Positions 16,513 to 26,115 are shown, numbered from the stretch's first letter. The stretch is 64,000 nucleotides of DNA from JAAELZ01 sp965209105 (GCA_965209105.1 CBDBQB010000015.1:1-64000), one strand, 5' to 3'. The notes: a model not told the origin generated them from the letters alone. Numbers and translations are program-made.

Positions 16513-17334
16513 ATGGTGAAACAATCAGAAAATTCACTTTCTCCCGTACTCTATCTACCCCACGGCGGGGGACCTTTACCCATTTTGGGAGACAGAAAGC
16601 ACGAGGGTTTAATTGCATTTCTGAAAGGCATCTCTCAGACAATTCAAGAACCTTCAGCGATTCTTGTCATCAGCGCCCATTGGGAAGAAAACGCGGCAAC
16701 GATTACCAGCCAATATCAACCTAAAATGATTTACGATTATTCAGGATTTCCTGCACAAGCTTATGAAATAAAATATCCAGCTTATGGAGATTCTGCATTA
16801 GCACAGGATATAGTTGAACTGTTGGAGAAAGACGGATTTACAGCAAATCTTAACGCACAGCGTGGTATTGATCATGGAACCTATGTGCCGTTAAAACTGA
16901 TGTATCCCGAAGCGCATATTCCTTGTCTACAGTTGTCGTTGCTTAAAAATCTTGATCCTTCAATGCATATAGAGATCGGCAGATCCATCGCCAGTTTGCG
17001 CAATAAAAACGTTCTTATCATCGGCTCAGGAATGTCTTTTCATAATCTTCGTTTATTTTTTCAGCCTGAAACAGACAGCCTCAACAAGAGTATTGCGTTC
17101 GATCGTTGGTTGGTCGACACATGTACCCGTAAATCACTATCCAATGTAGAGCGAGAGAAACGATTGATTGCTTGGGAAAGTGCGCCTCATGCGCGTTACT
17201 GCCATCCACGAGAAGAGCATTTGTTACCACTACACGTTTGTTTTGGAGCAGCAAGCATTGAGACATCCACCGCGAAATTGATTTACAACGAAGATTTACT
17301 GGGAGCGCGAGTTTCGGCGCTGCTGTGGAATTAA
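16513..17334 (+). CDS. DODA-type extradiol aromatic ring-opening dioxygenase family (LigB/YgiD-like)
   Basis: LigB-fold protein, 273 residues. Probable metal-ligand histidines match the YgiD/DODA pattern: His17 (YLPHGGGPLP), His56 (SAHWEE), His177 (GSGMSFHNL) and His236 (PREEHLLPLH), with DHGTYVPL at about 120-127. Members open catechol-type rings, such as DOPA, using Fe(II) or Zn. It lies 252 bases after the transporter operon; GC content drops sharply here. An IS5-family element separates it from a GlcG/HbpS-like gene that may originally have been its operon partner. The physiological substrate is unknown. Confidence 0.88.
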   Translation: MVKQSENSLSPVLYLPHGGGPLPILGDRKHEGLIAFLKGISQTIQEPSAILVISAHWEENAATITSQYQPKMIYDYSGFPAQAYEIKYPAYGDSALAQDIVELLEKDGFTANLNAQRGIDHGTYVPLKLMYPEAHIPCLQLSLLKNLDPSMHIEIGRSIASLRNKNVLIIGSGMSFHNLRLFFQPETDSLNKSIAFDRWLVDTCTRKSLSNVEREKRLIAWESAPHARYCHPREEHLLPLHVCFGAASIETSTAKLIYNEDLLGARVSALLWN

Positions 17335-17360
17335 CGCTAGATAGTGGCTAATAAAAATAA

Positions 17361-18603
17361 GAGAGACCTTTGCATAATTCCGAAAGGGTCGAGACATAAA
17401 TGTTAAAATTCAAACAGAATTATATCGTTAGGAAATAGTCGCTATGTCTTGGAAAAACCTATCACAATATGGCCTTGCAGACGCCTTGTTATCGAAGCAT
17501 GATAGTCTAAAAGAGCTTGATGATGTTCATCAAATTATCGATTGGCCTGAGATCGAAGGTCTTCTGAGTCCGTTATATTCCAGTAAACGAGGTAAGCCAG
17601 CCTTTCCGCCGCTGATGATGTTTAAAGTGATGCTGCTCCAAGCCTGGTATAACTTAAGCGACCCAGCGATGGAGAAACAACTGGCTCGGGATTTATTGTT
17701 TCGCCGCTTTGTTGGTCTGAATCTAAGCGATTCGATACCTGATCATTCAACTATCTGGCGATTCAGGAATCTTCTTCAGAAAGAAGGCTTATTGGATGCC
17801 ATGTTAGCGCGTATCAATACGCAACTTGCCCGAGCCAGTTTGATCGTCACCCAAGGTTCGATCAGTATTGTGGATGCCACCGTGATTGAAGCCAAGCAAT
17901 CTCGCCCGAGGAAGAATAAGAAAGGTAAAAATACGCAAGACCCTGAAGCGGCTTATACCTCAAAGATATCAGCCGATGGTAAACGTAAAACGACGTACGG
18001 ATATAAGCTTCATGCAAATACAGATGAAGATGGCTTTATCAAGAAATTGGCGTATAGCCCAGCGAACGACCATGACTCACAGCATTTTGATGAGGTATTG
18101 ACGGGCAAGGAATCTGCTGTCTATGCTGACAGTGCCTATGCTAGCCAGAAGAATGAAGAGCGACTCGGCAAGAAAAGCAAGATATTGTATCGAGCTTATC
18201 GGAACGCACCATTGAGTGATGCGCAGAAAGCGGGCGAATAAAATACGTTCTGGTATCCGTTCGACAGTTGAGCGTGTCTTTGGCTTACTGAAACTTCACC
18301 ACGGATTATCAAAAGCGCGTTATATGGGTTTGGAGCGAAACAAATGCCGAGCGCAGCTGATCGCGATGAGCCACAACATCAAGTGTGGCCTGTCGATATA
18401 CCGGAAAATGCAGGTGAGTTGTGCCTAAAGGCCACGAAAGGCGATTAAACCAGCCTCTTTCCTTGGAAAAGGCGCCTCAAATGGTGTTAATTCCATCGAA
18501 TCGGGTCGAAAAGCCCCTTTGCGAAGATAAATGCACATGTGTCGCTCAAAAAACGGAGTATTCATACGAAGCGGCGGAAAAGCTGTGATAATGCAAAGCT
18601 CTC
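17361..18603 (+). mobile_element. IS5-family insertion sequence, transposase frameshifted
   Basis: Element of 1243 bases. The left end (GAGAGACCTTTGCATAAT) and right end (read inward GAGAGCTTTGCATTAT) form imperfect terminal inverted repeats. They are flanked by a 3-base TAA duplication at 17358-17360 and 18604-18606. It carries one IS5-type transposase gene broken by a one-base insertion. The right end leaves the AAGAGG ribosome site and start of the next gene intact. Its terminal 15 bases are identical to those of the MITE at 55027-55185. Confidence 0.85.
17444..18428 (+). pseudogene. IS5-family transposase (frameshifted)
   Basis: DDE transposase of the IS5 family. The first frame (17444-18241, 265 residues) carries the N-terminal region with FKVMLLQAWYNLSDPAMEKQL, the first catalytic Asp block (SIVDATVIEA) and the second (VYADSAYAS). 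It stops at TAA 18239. The missing C-terminus continues one frame over (from about 18234) with ANKIRSGIRSTVERVFGLLK, containing the third catalytic residue, to 18428. An extra G in GCGGGCG at about 18231-18235 explains the shift. Programmed frameshifting occurs in some IS5 groups, but no slippery run is seen, so decay (or a sequencing error) is more likely. Confidence 0.88.
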
Positions 18604-18618
18604 TAAGAGGGAACAAAT

Positions 18619-19059
18619 ATGAATAATCGAGGAATATCACTTGCAGATGCACAAAGAATTGTCTCGGAATCTTTGGCTATTGCTAAAAAAAATAATAGCC
18701 CTCCTTTGTCAATTGCCTTGTTAGATAGTGGAGGTCATTTGAAAACCTTTGCAGGCGAAGATGGTGTTGGGACACAACGGGCACAGATAGCTCAGGGAAA
18801 AGCCAGTGCGGCATTAGGGTTGGGATTTGGTACCGGTCAATTTCACACCTTGGTAAAAAATAAAGTTTTACCAGAGATGTTTGCAGTTTGCATCAACGGT
18901 GCCACAAATGGCCAATTCATTCCATTGCCTGGCGGTGTACTGATACTTAAAGATGGAGAAATAGTCGGCGCTTTAGGAATTTCAGGCTCCTCATCTGAAA
19001 TGGATGAAAATATCGCAGTATCGGCGATTCAATCTTGTCTTTTCACAGCGAAACCTTAG
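18619..19059 (+). CDS. GlcG/HbpS family heme-binding-like protein
   Basis: GlcG/HbpS (DUF336) domain protein, 146 residues, covering the whole domain: ISLADAQRIVSESLAIAKK, SIALLDSGGHLKTF, the AALGLGFGTGQF segment, the Gly-rich PLPGGVLILKDGEIVGALGISG block, and MDENIAVSAIQS. The family includes heme-binding HbpS and stand-alone proteins often found beside oxygenases and dehydrogenases. No signal peptide is present, so it should be cytoplasmic. The AAGAGGGA ribosome site lies just outside the IS5 right end. It may once have formed an operon with the LigB-like gene upstream, with transcription now depending on the IS or its own promoter. Confidence 0.85.
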   Translation: MNNRGISLADAQRIVSESLAIAKKNNSPPLSIALLDSGGHLKTFAGEDGVGTQRAQIAQGKASAALGLGFGTGQFHTLVKNKVLPEMFAVCINGATNGQFIPLPGGVLILKDGEIVGALGISGSSSEMDENIAVSAIQSCLFTAKP

Positions 19060-19523
19060 TTGAACCTAAATAGACAGATAACTCGGATGAAGCGAGAACA
19101 ATCACAGGCGCTGTCAGGTTAACTGAATGAAACCGCCGCATCGACACTAATTTACGCGCCCTTTTTACCATAATACGAGGCCTTAACTTAGTGCCATTCG
19201 GGGCACCTAGTGCTATTTAGGAAACGTAATTTAATTATTCTACATCGCTAGGATCAAAATGGATTGCAGAATAGAAAAAGTAATTTGAATGAAGATTTGA
19301 TTTTGATGCCATCGAGCAGTGGTTGAAGGAATATCTAGACTTTGATATAGTGCGGTTTGTACTGTGAGCGGTACGCATTATTCATCAATGTAATAGGTGG
19401 CTGAACCCTTAGCGAACTATTAACGCAAAGAGTTTTCCGATTTGATAGTTAACTCATCATAAAAAGACTATGAGCGCGGGGTTTGTTACTTGGCTTTTAG
19501 TCTCTGTTGTGGAGGATTGATAC
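19060..19523. other. 464-base non-coding region
   Basis: AT-rich. No reading frame with coding character, no tRNA or other recognisable RNA, and no convincing terminator. The last 30 bases contain the GGAGG ribosome site of the next gene (GTGGAGGATTGATACGTG). Confidence 0.5.
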
Positions 19524-20642
19524 GTGTCTAAATTACGCTTTACTCTGAAAAGGGTTTTCACTCTAACGCTGCTCAGTTTTATTTTTCTGCCAACCGCGTA
19601 CGCGACCAACTTACTGAGCTTGGTCAAAATAGGCGATGTGATTGAATGGCAGATTTCCAGTACCAGTTTCACGGTTGATAGGATCATATTAACCGTGACG
19701 GGCCCCGATCAGACAGGTGCCGTACCAGCTGGGTGTCTTTCAATGCCGTTGAGTTGCTCGAATGAATTTCCCACAAGTTATCCAACATTTGATACGGCTG
19801 GTTTAAGTGTGGGTGCATACAGCTGGCAAGCTCAAATCGTGCCGCTCGTAGCGGATCCTGCGGTTTTTGGCTGTCAGGCCGCAATCGATGTTCGTGAGGC
19901 ACAAGGGGGAGCGCAAGGCCTAACAGGAGACATAGCACCTACACCAGAGGACGACTATATTGAATGTATAAAGAACGCGGGGTTGTTGCCGCCAGATAGT
20001 GTTGAGTTAACTGAATCTGGGGCGTTTAGTGTTGGAGACACTGCCGGCTTGGTTGTGCCAACAGCCACTACAGGCACCACTGATAATATAGCGCCTGTCG
20101 CTGTTTGTGCGGATATCGTCCTAGAAGGCAGCGATAACAGTTGTATAGTGAATGCTGACATTAACGATGGCTCGAGCGATCCGGATGGTACCTTGTCGCT
20201 GATTGTCCAAGATCCTGCTGGCCCCTACAGTTTAGGTACCACGGATGTAACTTTAACGGTGACGGATAATACAGGTGAAAGTTCCAGTTGCAGTGCCACG
20301 GTTACGGTCACTGACAATGGGGCGCCCATGCTTATCTGCCCGTCGTCGAATACAATGACCCCGCCGCTGGCACCGATGACGTTTACTGTCACATCGAGTG
20401 ATACCTGTAGCGTACCGACGACGGAAATATTATCTTACGATTGTTATCGTTTTAATAAAAAAGGAAAGCGCATAGATACAATTGACTCATGTATTGTTGC
20501 GTTATCTAACTCAGCGATTACTGTTGTTCAAACTAGTGGTGTTGACAGCTTTATTGATTGGGTCGTTAAAGCAACAGACAGTAGTGGAAACGAAACTGTC
20601 CAATCTTGCACAATCGAAGTGCTCCACCCAAATCAGCCATAA
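19524..20642 (+). CDS. secreted protein with HYR domain, function unknown
   Basis: Exported protein, 372 residues, starting GTG 19524 behind GGAGG. A basic N-region and hydrophobic core end in AYA, giving a signal peptide with predicted cleavage after residue 27. Residues about 190-270 contain a HYR (hyalin repeat, immunoglobulin-like) domain with the typical IVLEGSDNSC, DPAGPYSLGTTDVTLTVTD and SSSCSATVTVTD pattern. A second, less regular cysteine-bearing Ig-like unit follows to the end. The first 160 residues are unrecognised. There is no transmembrane or sorting segment at the C-terminus, so it is presumably periplasmic or secreted. HYR domains usually mediate adhesion or binding; nothing more specific can be said. 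Confidence 0.75.
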   Translation: MSKLRFTLKRVFTLTLLSFIFLPTAYATNLLSLVKIGDVIEWQISSTSFTVDRIILTVTGPDQTGAVPAGCLSMPLSCSNEFPTSYPTFDTAGLSVGAYSWQAQIVPLVADPAVFGCQAAIDVREAQGGAQGLTGDIAPTPEDDYIECIKNAGLLPPDSVELTESGAFSVGDTAGLVVPTATTGTTDNIAPVAVCADIVLEGSDNSCIVNADINDGSSDPDGTLSLIVQDPAGPYSLGTTDVTLTVTDNTGESSSCSATVTVTDNGAPMLICPSSNTMTPPLAPMTFTVTSSDTCSVPTTEILSYDCYRFNKKGKRIDTIDSCIVALSNSAITVVQTSGVDSFIDWVVKATDSSGNETVQSCTIEVLHPNQP

Positions 20643-20924
20643 GCTATCATCTACAATAGGTTTCATAATCTTTGTGACGTGATGAAACTGACTGGTTTAT
20701 CTGATTTTTATAACGGTTCGTCTAGCCCTTGGGCGAGCCTGAGGCATTTAGTTTAAATAGTTAAAGAAGCGGGTATTTGCTTATATGCTGGCGGTATGTG
20801 CTACTGGCTAATTCTCGGGAATCAAATGGAGAAATAAACGTAGCAATGAAAAGCGAGGATGGATATACCTTAACAACAGTGTGTGGCTGAGTGAGTATTG
20901 TTTCGCGATGTGAAATTTTGAAGA

Positions 20925-22106
20925 TTAAACCACTTGCCCTGCGCACCAGCCTGACGACCACGCCCATTGGAAGTTATAGCCGCCGAGCCAGCCCGTGACA
21001 TCCACCGCTTCGCCAATAAAATACAGCCCTTTCACCTTACTCGATTCCATCGTTTTAGAGGAAAGCTCGTTACAGTCGATGCCGCCCAGTGTGACTTCTG
21101 CTGTGCGATAGCCCTCTGTTCCGCTGGGTTTGAGTTGCCATGCTTGCAGTGTGGTGGAGATTTTTTGTAGCTGTTTGTCAGTCATTGCCTGCAATGGGGT
21201 TTCTGCAATGGCAAAGTCGATAAACTCCAGAACAAGCCGTTTGGGTAGATGCTTGCCCAGCGCGGTTTTAAGCGCAATATTGGGCTGCGATGCTCGCGCC
21301 TTTTTGAGGGCCGTCAGCAAGTCAATATGAGCCAACATATTGATCGAGAGCGATGCGCCAATATCCCAGTAAGAAGAAAGCTGCAAGATAGCGGGGCCGC
21401 TAAGACCACGATGGGTGAACAGGATATTTTCGTGAAACTCTGTTGAATTTGTGCGCACTAAACTTTTGACAGCGATGCCGGATAAGTCTTTTTTATCTCT
21501 GGGATCTAAGGTAAACGGCACCAAGCCAGCGCGCGTTGGCCAGACATGGTGGCCGAATTGTTCAGCAATTTGATAAGCAAACGGGCTTGCGCCCATGGTT
21601 GGTATGGACAAGCCCCCCGATGCAATGACCAGAGAACGCGTTTGGTATTCGCCATGGCTGGTGGATAGATGAAAATCATCACCCTGTTGCCCAATGGTGC
21701 TAATGGCGCAGTTGAGTTGAATGTTGATAGGCAGTGTGTCGCAGGCATCCAACAGAAGATTAAGAATATCTTTAGCGCTGTTGTCGCAGAATAACTTGCC
21801 TAAGTCTCGCTCCGAGTAGGCGATATTATTATCCTCAACCCAGGCGATAAAATCCCATTGGGTGTAGCGGCTGAGGGCTGATTTGCAAAAATGCGGATTG
21901 TGAGAAATAAACTTGTCCGCGGTGACATCTAGATTGGTGAAGTTGCAGCGCCCGCCCCCCGACATTAATATTTTTTTACCCGCCTTATTGGCATGATCCA
22001 ATACTAAAACACGGCGCCCGCGTTTAGCGGCTTCAATCGCACACATGAGGCCCGCTGCACCCGCGCCAACCACTATCGCATCGGGTTTGTTCGGTGTTGG
22101 TGACAT
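20925..22106 (-). CDS. NAD(P)/FAD-dependent oxidoreductase, HI0933/YhiN family
   Basis: Flavoprotein, 393 residues. The N-terminal FAD-binding GxGxxG motif (VVGAGAAGLMCAIEAAKRG, about residues 12-30) is followed by the family block KKILMSGGGRCNFTN (about 44-58). The mid-region FTHRGLSGPAILQLSSYW and the C-terminal TLGGID and GLYFIGEAVDVTGWLGGYNFQWAWSSG blocks are diagnostic of the HI0933 family. The reaction is uncharacterised; neighbours do not help. It is divergent from lepA, with a short GC-rich palindrome in the shared intergenic region. Confidence 0.93.
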   Translation of the reverse strand: MSPTPNKPDAIVVGAGAAGLMCAIEAAKRGRRVLVLDHANKAGKKILMSGGGRCNFTNLDVTADKFISHNPHFCKSALSRYTQWDFIAWVEDNNIAYSERDLGKLFCDNSAKDILNLLLDACDTLPINIQLNCAISTIGQQGDDFHLSTSHGEYQTRSLVIASGGLSIPTMGASPFAYQIAEQFGHHVWPTRAGLVPFTLDPRDKKDLSGIAVKSLVRTNSTEFHENILFTHRGLSGPAILQLSSYWDIGASLSINMLAHIDLLTALKKARASQPNIALKTALGKHLPKRLVLEFIDFAIAETPLQAMTDKQLQKISTTLQAWQLKPSGTEGYRTAEVTLGGIDCNELSSKTMESSKVKGLYFIGEAVDVTGWLGGYNFQWAWSSGWCAGQVV

Positions 22107-22129
22107 ATCTGATTCTACTTGGCAAAGAG

Positions 22130-22146
22130 CGCGCTATTCTAGCGCG
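22130..22146. promoter_or_regulatory. 17-base GC-rich palindrome between yhiN-like gene and lepA
   Basis: CGCGCTA and TAGCGCG arms with a TTC loop, in the 110-base divergent intergenic region. It could be an operator or transcript hairpin. A TACAAT -10-like box for lepA follows at 22177-22182. The assignment rests only on symmetry and location. Confidence 0.35.
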
Positions 22147-22218
22147 ATACAAATATCAATAGAGGGGTGATTTAGGTACAATGCGCCGCCTATTTTTTTG
22201 CTAATTGCCCTGGCTAAA

Positions 22219-24033
22219 ATGTCGGCATCTGAACTGTCACATATTCGAAATTTCGCGATCATTGCCCATGTTGATCATGGGAAATCGACCTTGGCTGATC
22301 GACTCATCCAAGCATGCGAAGGATTAGAGGATCGTGAGATGAAGGAGCAGGTGCTCGATTCCATGGATATCGAGCGCGAGCGCGGCATTACCATCAAGGC
22401 GCAAAGCGTCACACTCAACTATGTAGCAAAGGATGGCGAGAGCTATCAATTCAATTTAATCGACACCCCAGGACACGTAGACTTCTCATATGAAGTTTCA
22501 CGTTCACTCAAAGCCTGCGAAGGTGTTTTGTTGGTGGTTGATGCCTCGCAGGGGGTCGAGGCCCAAACAGTAGCCAACTGCTATACCGCGGTGGATTTTG
22601 GTTTGGAGATTATCCCGATTCTGAATAAGATTGATTTGCCTTCTGCAGAGCCCGAACAGGTGATGCAAGAGATCGAAGATGTTGTGGGTATCGACGCGTC
22701 AGATGCCATTTTGACCAGCGCCAAAACCGGGGAAGGTATCGAAGAGGTACTGGAAGCGATTGTTCACCGCTTACCTGCTCCGCAAGGTGCGATCGATGCG
22801 CCTTTTAAGGCCTTGATTGTCGATTCTTGGTTTGATAACTATCTGGGGGTGGTGTCCCTATTGCGGGTCATGGAAGGGGAAATACTCGGCAATAAGAAAA
22901 GTAAAATTAAAATGATGTCGACGGGTGCAGAGCACATTGTTGACCAAGTCGGGATATTTACGCCAAAACTAACCAAAACCGATAAATTGTCCAGCGGCGC
23001 AGTCGGGTTTATGACGGCGTCACTTAAAGATATTCGTGCTGCTAAAGTCGGAGACACGGTTACGGATGCGAGTCGACCGGCAAGTGAATCTTTGGAAGGA
23101 TTTCAAGAAGCCCAGCCGATGGTGTTTGCAGGCTTGTATCCCATCGACAGCTCTGATTTTGAGAACTTTAGAACCGCGCTTGAAAAGCTCAGTTTAAATG
23201 ATGCCGCGCTGCATTTTGAGCCTGAAACTTCCCAAGCCTTGGGTTTTGGCTTTCGCTGTGGTTTCTTGGGTTTATTGCACATGGAGATCATTCAAGAACG
23301 GCTCGAGCGTGAATATGATATGGAGCTGATCACCACCGCACCGACCGTTATCTATGAAGTTAAGATGGCCAGCGGAGAGGTGGTTGAAATTGCCAATCCG
23401 GCACAATTGCCAGAACTCAATAAAATTGAGGAGATTCGAGAGCCGTTTATCATTGCCAGAATATTAGTGCCTCAAGAGTATGTGGGGGCAGTGATTACCT
23501 TATGTATCGAAAAGCGCGGTGTTTTATTGAATACGCATTACCACAGCCAGCAGGTGATGATAGATTTTGAGTTGCCACTCAATGAGGTTGTGCTCGATTT
23601 CTTCGATCAACTGAAGTCAAATACACGGGGGTATGCGTCGCTGGACTATGATTTTCTTGAAAACCGTCCGGCAGATATGGTTAAAGTTGATATACTTATC
23701 AACGGTGAAAAAGTTGACCCCTTGGCCGTATTGGTGCACCGAGGACAATCTGTATATCGCGGTCGGCAGCTGGTGTCGAGAATGCGCAAAATCATTCCGC
23801 GACAGATGTTTGACGTTGCTATTCAAGCGGCGATTGGTGCAAAAATTATTTCTCGCGAATCAGTCAAGGCTTTACGGAAAAATGTCACTGCCAAGTGCTA
23901 TGGCGGAGATATCACCCGTAAACGCAAGCTGTTAGAAAAGCAAAAAGAAGGCAAAAAACGTATGAAACAAGTGGGCTCCGTAGAGATTCCGCAAGAGGCT
24001 TTTTTGGCGGTATTACGAACCGATAATGATTAA
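22219..24033 (+). CDS. lepA: elongation factor 4 (LepA)
   Basis: LepA is a ribosome-dependent GTPase that back-translocates ribosomes and aids 30S assembly. The ATG at 22219 gives 604 residues (E. coli 599) and starts just before the conserved IRNFAIIAHVDHGKST. The G1 motif is at about residues 16-24, DTPGHVDF is G3 and NKIDLP is G4. The C-terminal LepA-specific domain ends ITRKRKLLEKQKEGKKRMK, a hallmark. An upstream in-frame TTG at 22198 would add seven residues and is less likely. First gene of the lepA-lepB-DUF4845-rnc-era-recO cluster. Confidence 0.98.
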   Translation: MSASELSHIRNFAIIAHVDHGKSTLADRLIQACEGLEDREMKEQVLDSMDIERERGITIKAQSVTLNYVAKDGESYQFNLIDTPGHVDFSYEVSRSLKACEGVLLVVDASQGVEAQTVANCYTAVDFGLEIIPILNKIDLPSAEPEQVMQEIEDVVGIDASDAILTSAKTGEGIEEVLEAIVHRLPAPQGAIDAPFKALIVDSWFDNYLGVVSLLRVMEGEILGNKKSKIKMMSTGAEHIVDQVGIFTPKLTKTDKLSSGAVGFMTASLKDIRAAKVGDTVTDASRPASESLEGFQEAQPMVFAGLYPIDSSDFENFRTALEKLSLNDAALHFEPETSQALGFGFRCGFLGLLHMEIIQERLEREYDMELITTAPTVIYEVKMASGEVVEIANPAQLPELNKIEEIREPFIIARILVPQEYVGAVITLCIEKRGVLLNTHYHSQQVMIDFELPLNEVVLDFFDQLKSNTRGYASLDYDFLENRPADMVKVDILINGEKVDPLAVLVHRGQSVYRGRQLVSRMRKIIPRQMFDVAIQAAIGAKIISRESVKALRKNVTAKCYGGDITRKRKLLEKQKEGKKRMKQVGSVEIPQEAFLAVLRTDND

Positions 24034-24105
24034 ACAATGATCCAATTTCTAGCGTGCACAGATATTTGGAAAATATTAATACAGTATTTTTAGAGAATAA
24101 TATAG

Positions 24106-24861
24106 ATGATTTTAGAGTGGATTTTATTGGTATTAACCCTCATCACGGGTTTCTTTACTTTATTGGGTAAGTTTTTAAAACTGTCTGAAGGCCGTTCGAT
24201 TTGGGTCGATTATGGCCGTTCATTATTTCCGGTTATTTTAATCGTCTTTGCGCTGCGTTCTTTTATTGTAGAACCGTTCAGAATCCCATCGGGTTCTATG
24301 CTGCCTACCCTACATCTGGGCGATTTCATTTTGGTGAATAAAGCAGCATACGGCGTTCGATTGCCCATTAGTTACCAGAAAATAATACCCACAGGCGAAC
24401 CTTCTCGTGGTGACGTCATGGTATTTCGATTTCCGAGTAACCCAAAAGTAAATTTCATCAAAAGAGTGGTGGGCTTACCCGGAGACGAACTGAAAATTGT
24501 TGGGCGAAATGTGTATATCAATGGAACTAAACTCGCTCAAACACTGGCTGATGAGGCGCATCAAACAAGGGATACGGGTCGCGGGTATGTCTCGAATCGC
24601 TATCTCGAACAACTCGGCGACGTGACGCACGATATTTTATTGCGCCGCGGTGGCCGTGGCTCAAAAGGATTTGAGGGCAAGGTACCCGAAGGACACTATT
24701 TTGTACTGGGCGACAATCGAGACAATAGTCGTGACAGTCGCTATTGGGGCTTTGTACCCAACAAAAATTTAGTTGGGCGAGCATTTTTTATTTGGTTTGC
24801 CTGGGATGTGGTCAACGGCGGTGGGGTTAATTGGAGCCGTATTGGGACGGTCATCGAGTAA
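24106..24861 (+). CDS. lepB: signal peptidase I
   Basis: LepB removes signal peptides of exported proteins at the inner membrane. It has 251 residues with two N-terminal membrane segments (about 2-24 and 38-55). The Ser-Lys dyad is visible: Ser64 in PSGSMLPTL and Lys119 in NFIKRVVGLPGD. The GDNRDNSRDSRYWGFVP box follows near residues 203-220. It lies 72 bases after lepA in the usual order. Slightly shorter than E. coli LepB (324) because the periplasmic insert is smaller, as in many gammaproteobacteria. Confidence 0.97.
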   Translation: MILEWILLVLTLITGFFTLLGKFLKLSEGRSIWVDYGRSLFPVILIVFALRSFIVEPFRIPSGSMLPTLHLGDFILVNKAAYGVRLPISYQKIIPTGEPSRGDVMVFRFPSNPKVNFIKRVVGLPGDELKIVGRNVYINGTKLAQTLADEAHQTRDTGRGYVSNRYLEQLGDVTHDILLRRGGRGSKGFEGKVPEGHYFVLGDNRDNSRDSRYWGFVPNKNLVGRAFFIWFAWDVVNGGGVNWSRIGTVIE

Positions 24862-24932
24862 GGGTGTTTTCGACAGAAACACACCATCATGATCTTGTTA
24901 AATATAGGCTCAATTTGAAGCGCCTATAGATT

Positions 24933-25370
24933 ATGTTGGAACCAGCCACTAAAATGAAACCCATGAATATTATTGCGTCAAGCTACCAGAGGGGTATCGC
25001 TACTTTTACGATCCTCGTGTTTACAGTTCTGGTGACGATTTCCGCGATGTTAGCCTACAAAATTGTACCGTCTTATCTTGAGTTTGAGGTGATATCTAGT
25101 GGCTTGGACAAGGTCACAAAACTTGAAAATATTAATCGAATCCGCAGCACACAAATCATCGAGGAATTGGAGAGCGCAGTACGCCAGCACCCTAGCTATA
25201 GAAGGTCCGAGTTAAATATTCCGAACATCAGCTATGTCGCTGCACGGGATGGGTTAAAAGTCATCGGAGTCAACTATGAAGTTGTTATTCCTCTCGCTTA
25301 TAACTTTAGCGCGCTCCTGGATTTTAAAAAGGAAGTGACGATTGATCCCTATGCCCAAGCCGAAAACTAA
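24933..25370 (+). CDS. DUF4845 domain-containing membrane protein
   Basis: Small protein of 145 residues with one N-terminal membrane segment (about residues 20-42: GIATFTILVFTVLVTISAMLA) preceded by a basic SYQRG stretch. The periplasmic remainder matches DUF4845, a family usually placed between lepB and rnc in pseudomonad-like genomes, exactly as here. Function is unknown. In-frame ATG codons at 24954 and 24963 are alternative starts and would only remove residues before the membrane segment; ribosome-site evidence does not decide among them. Confidence 0.85.
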   Translation: MLEPATKMKPMNIIASSYQRGIATFTILVFTVLVTISAMLAYKIVPSYLEFEVISSGLDKVTKLENINRIRSTQIIEELESAVRQHPSYRRSELNIPNISYVAARDGLKVIGVNYEVVIPLAYNFSALLDFKKEVTIDPYAQAEN

Positions 25371-25429
25371 GTTTGATTGCGATGAATATAAGTTCGATAT
25401 CGTGATCAACCCAGTGCATTAAGCCTTAC

Positions 25430-26107
25430 ATGTGCGCCGCTAATCGCGAGGTCTTCGAGCCTCTTCAAGAACGAATAGCTTATTCGTTTGAGCGTATTGA
25501 GCATCTCAATCTCGCGCTCACACACCGAAGCGCCAATCACAGCAACAATGAACGCTACGAATTTTTGGGCGATGCAGTGCTGGGTATGGTGATCGCCTCT
25601 GCTTTGATTGCGAAGTTTCCAGATGCCCGCGAAGGTAAATTGACGCGTATGCGGGCGAAACTGGTTCGCGGTGTGACCCTTGCCGAAATTGCTGCTGAAA
25701 TTGATTTGCAGCCCTGCCTAATATTAGGCGAGGGCGAACTCAAGGCAGGAGGTCGACAGCGAAGTTCGATCAGAGCGGACGCGCTTGAAGCCATCTTTGG
25801 TGCCATTTATCTCGACAGTGATTTCAATACCGTGCGAGAAGTGATATTAGCCTTGTTTCAGACCCGATTGGCAAGGGCTAATCCTGATATAGAAAAAGAC
25901 CCCAAAACCCTGCTACAGGAAGCTGTTCAAAAACGCGGTGGTGCCTTGCCTGTGTATAGCATTTTGGCGCAAAGTGGGCGCGCGCATGATCTTGATTTTG
26001 AAGTTGAATGCCGCCTATCCGATATGAAAATGGCTGAGACAGCGCAAGGCAAAAGCCGTCGTAGTGCTGAGCAGGCGGCTGCCAGTAAAATATTAGCTAG
26101 ACTTTGA
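25430..26107 (+). CDS. rnc: ribonuclease III
   Basis: Double-strand-specific endonuclease that processes rRNA precursors and regulates mRNAs. It has 225 residues (E. coli 226). The RNase III signature NERYEFLGDAVLG is at about residues 40-52, with the second catalytic acidic cluster DALEAIFGAIYLD at about 115-127. The C-terminal double-stranded RNA-binding domain runs from about 153 to the end (DPKTLLQEAVQKRGG, then SRRSAEQAAASKIL). It overlaps the longest possible era frame and is 8 bases from the preferred era start. Confidence 0.97.
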   Translation: MCAANREVFEPLQERIAYSFERIEHLNLALTHRSANHSNNERYEFLGDAVLGMVIASALIAKFPDAREGKLTRMRAKLVRGVTLAEIAAEIDLQPCLILGEGELKAGGRQRSSIRADALEAIFGAIYLDSDFNTVREVILALFQTRLARANPDIEKDPKTLLQEAVQKRGGALPVYSILAQSGRAHDLDFEVECRLSDMKMAETAQGKSRRSAEQAAASKILARL

Positions 26108-26115
26108 ACGGGACG

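Noticed and set aside
24862..24932. Terminator after lepB
   Set aside because: A GGTGTTT/AAACACACC partial hairpin is present but has no following T run, and the next gene lies close by, so read-through is likely.
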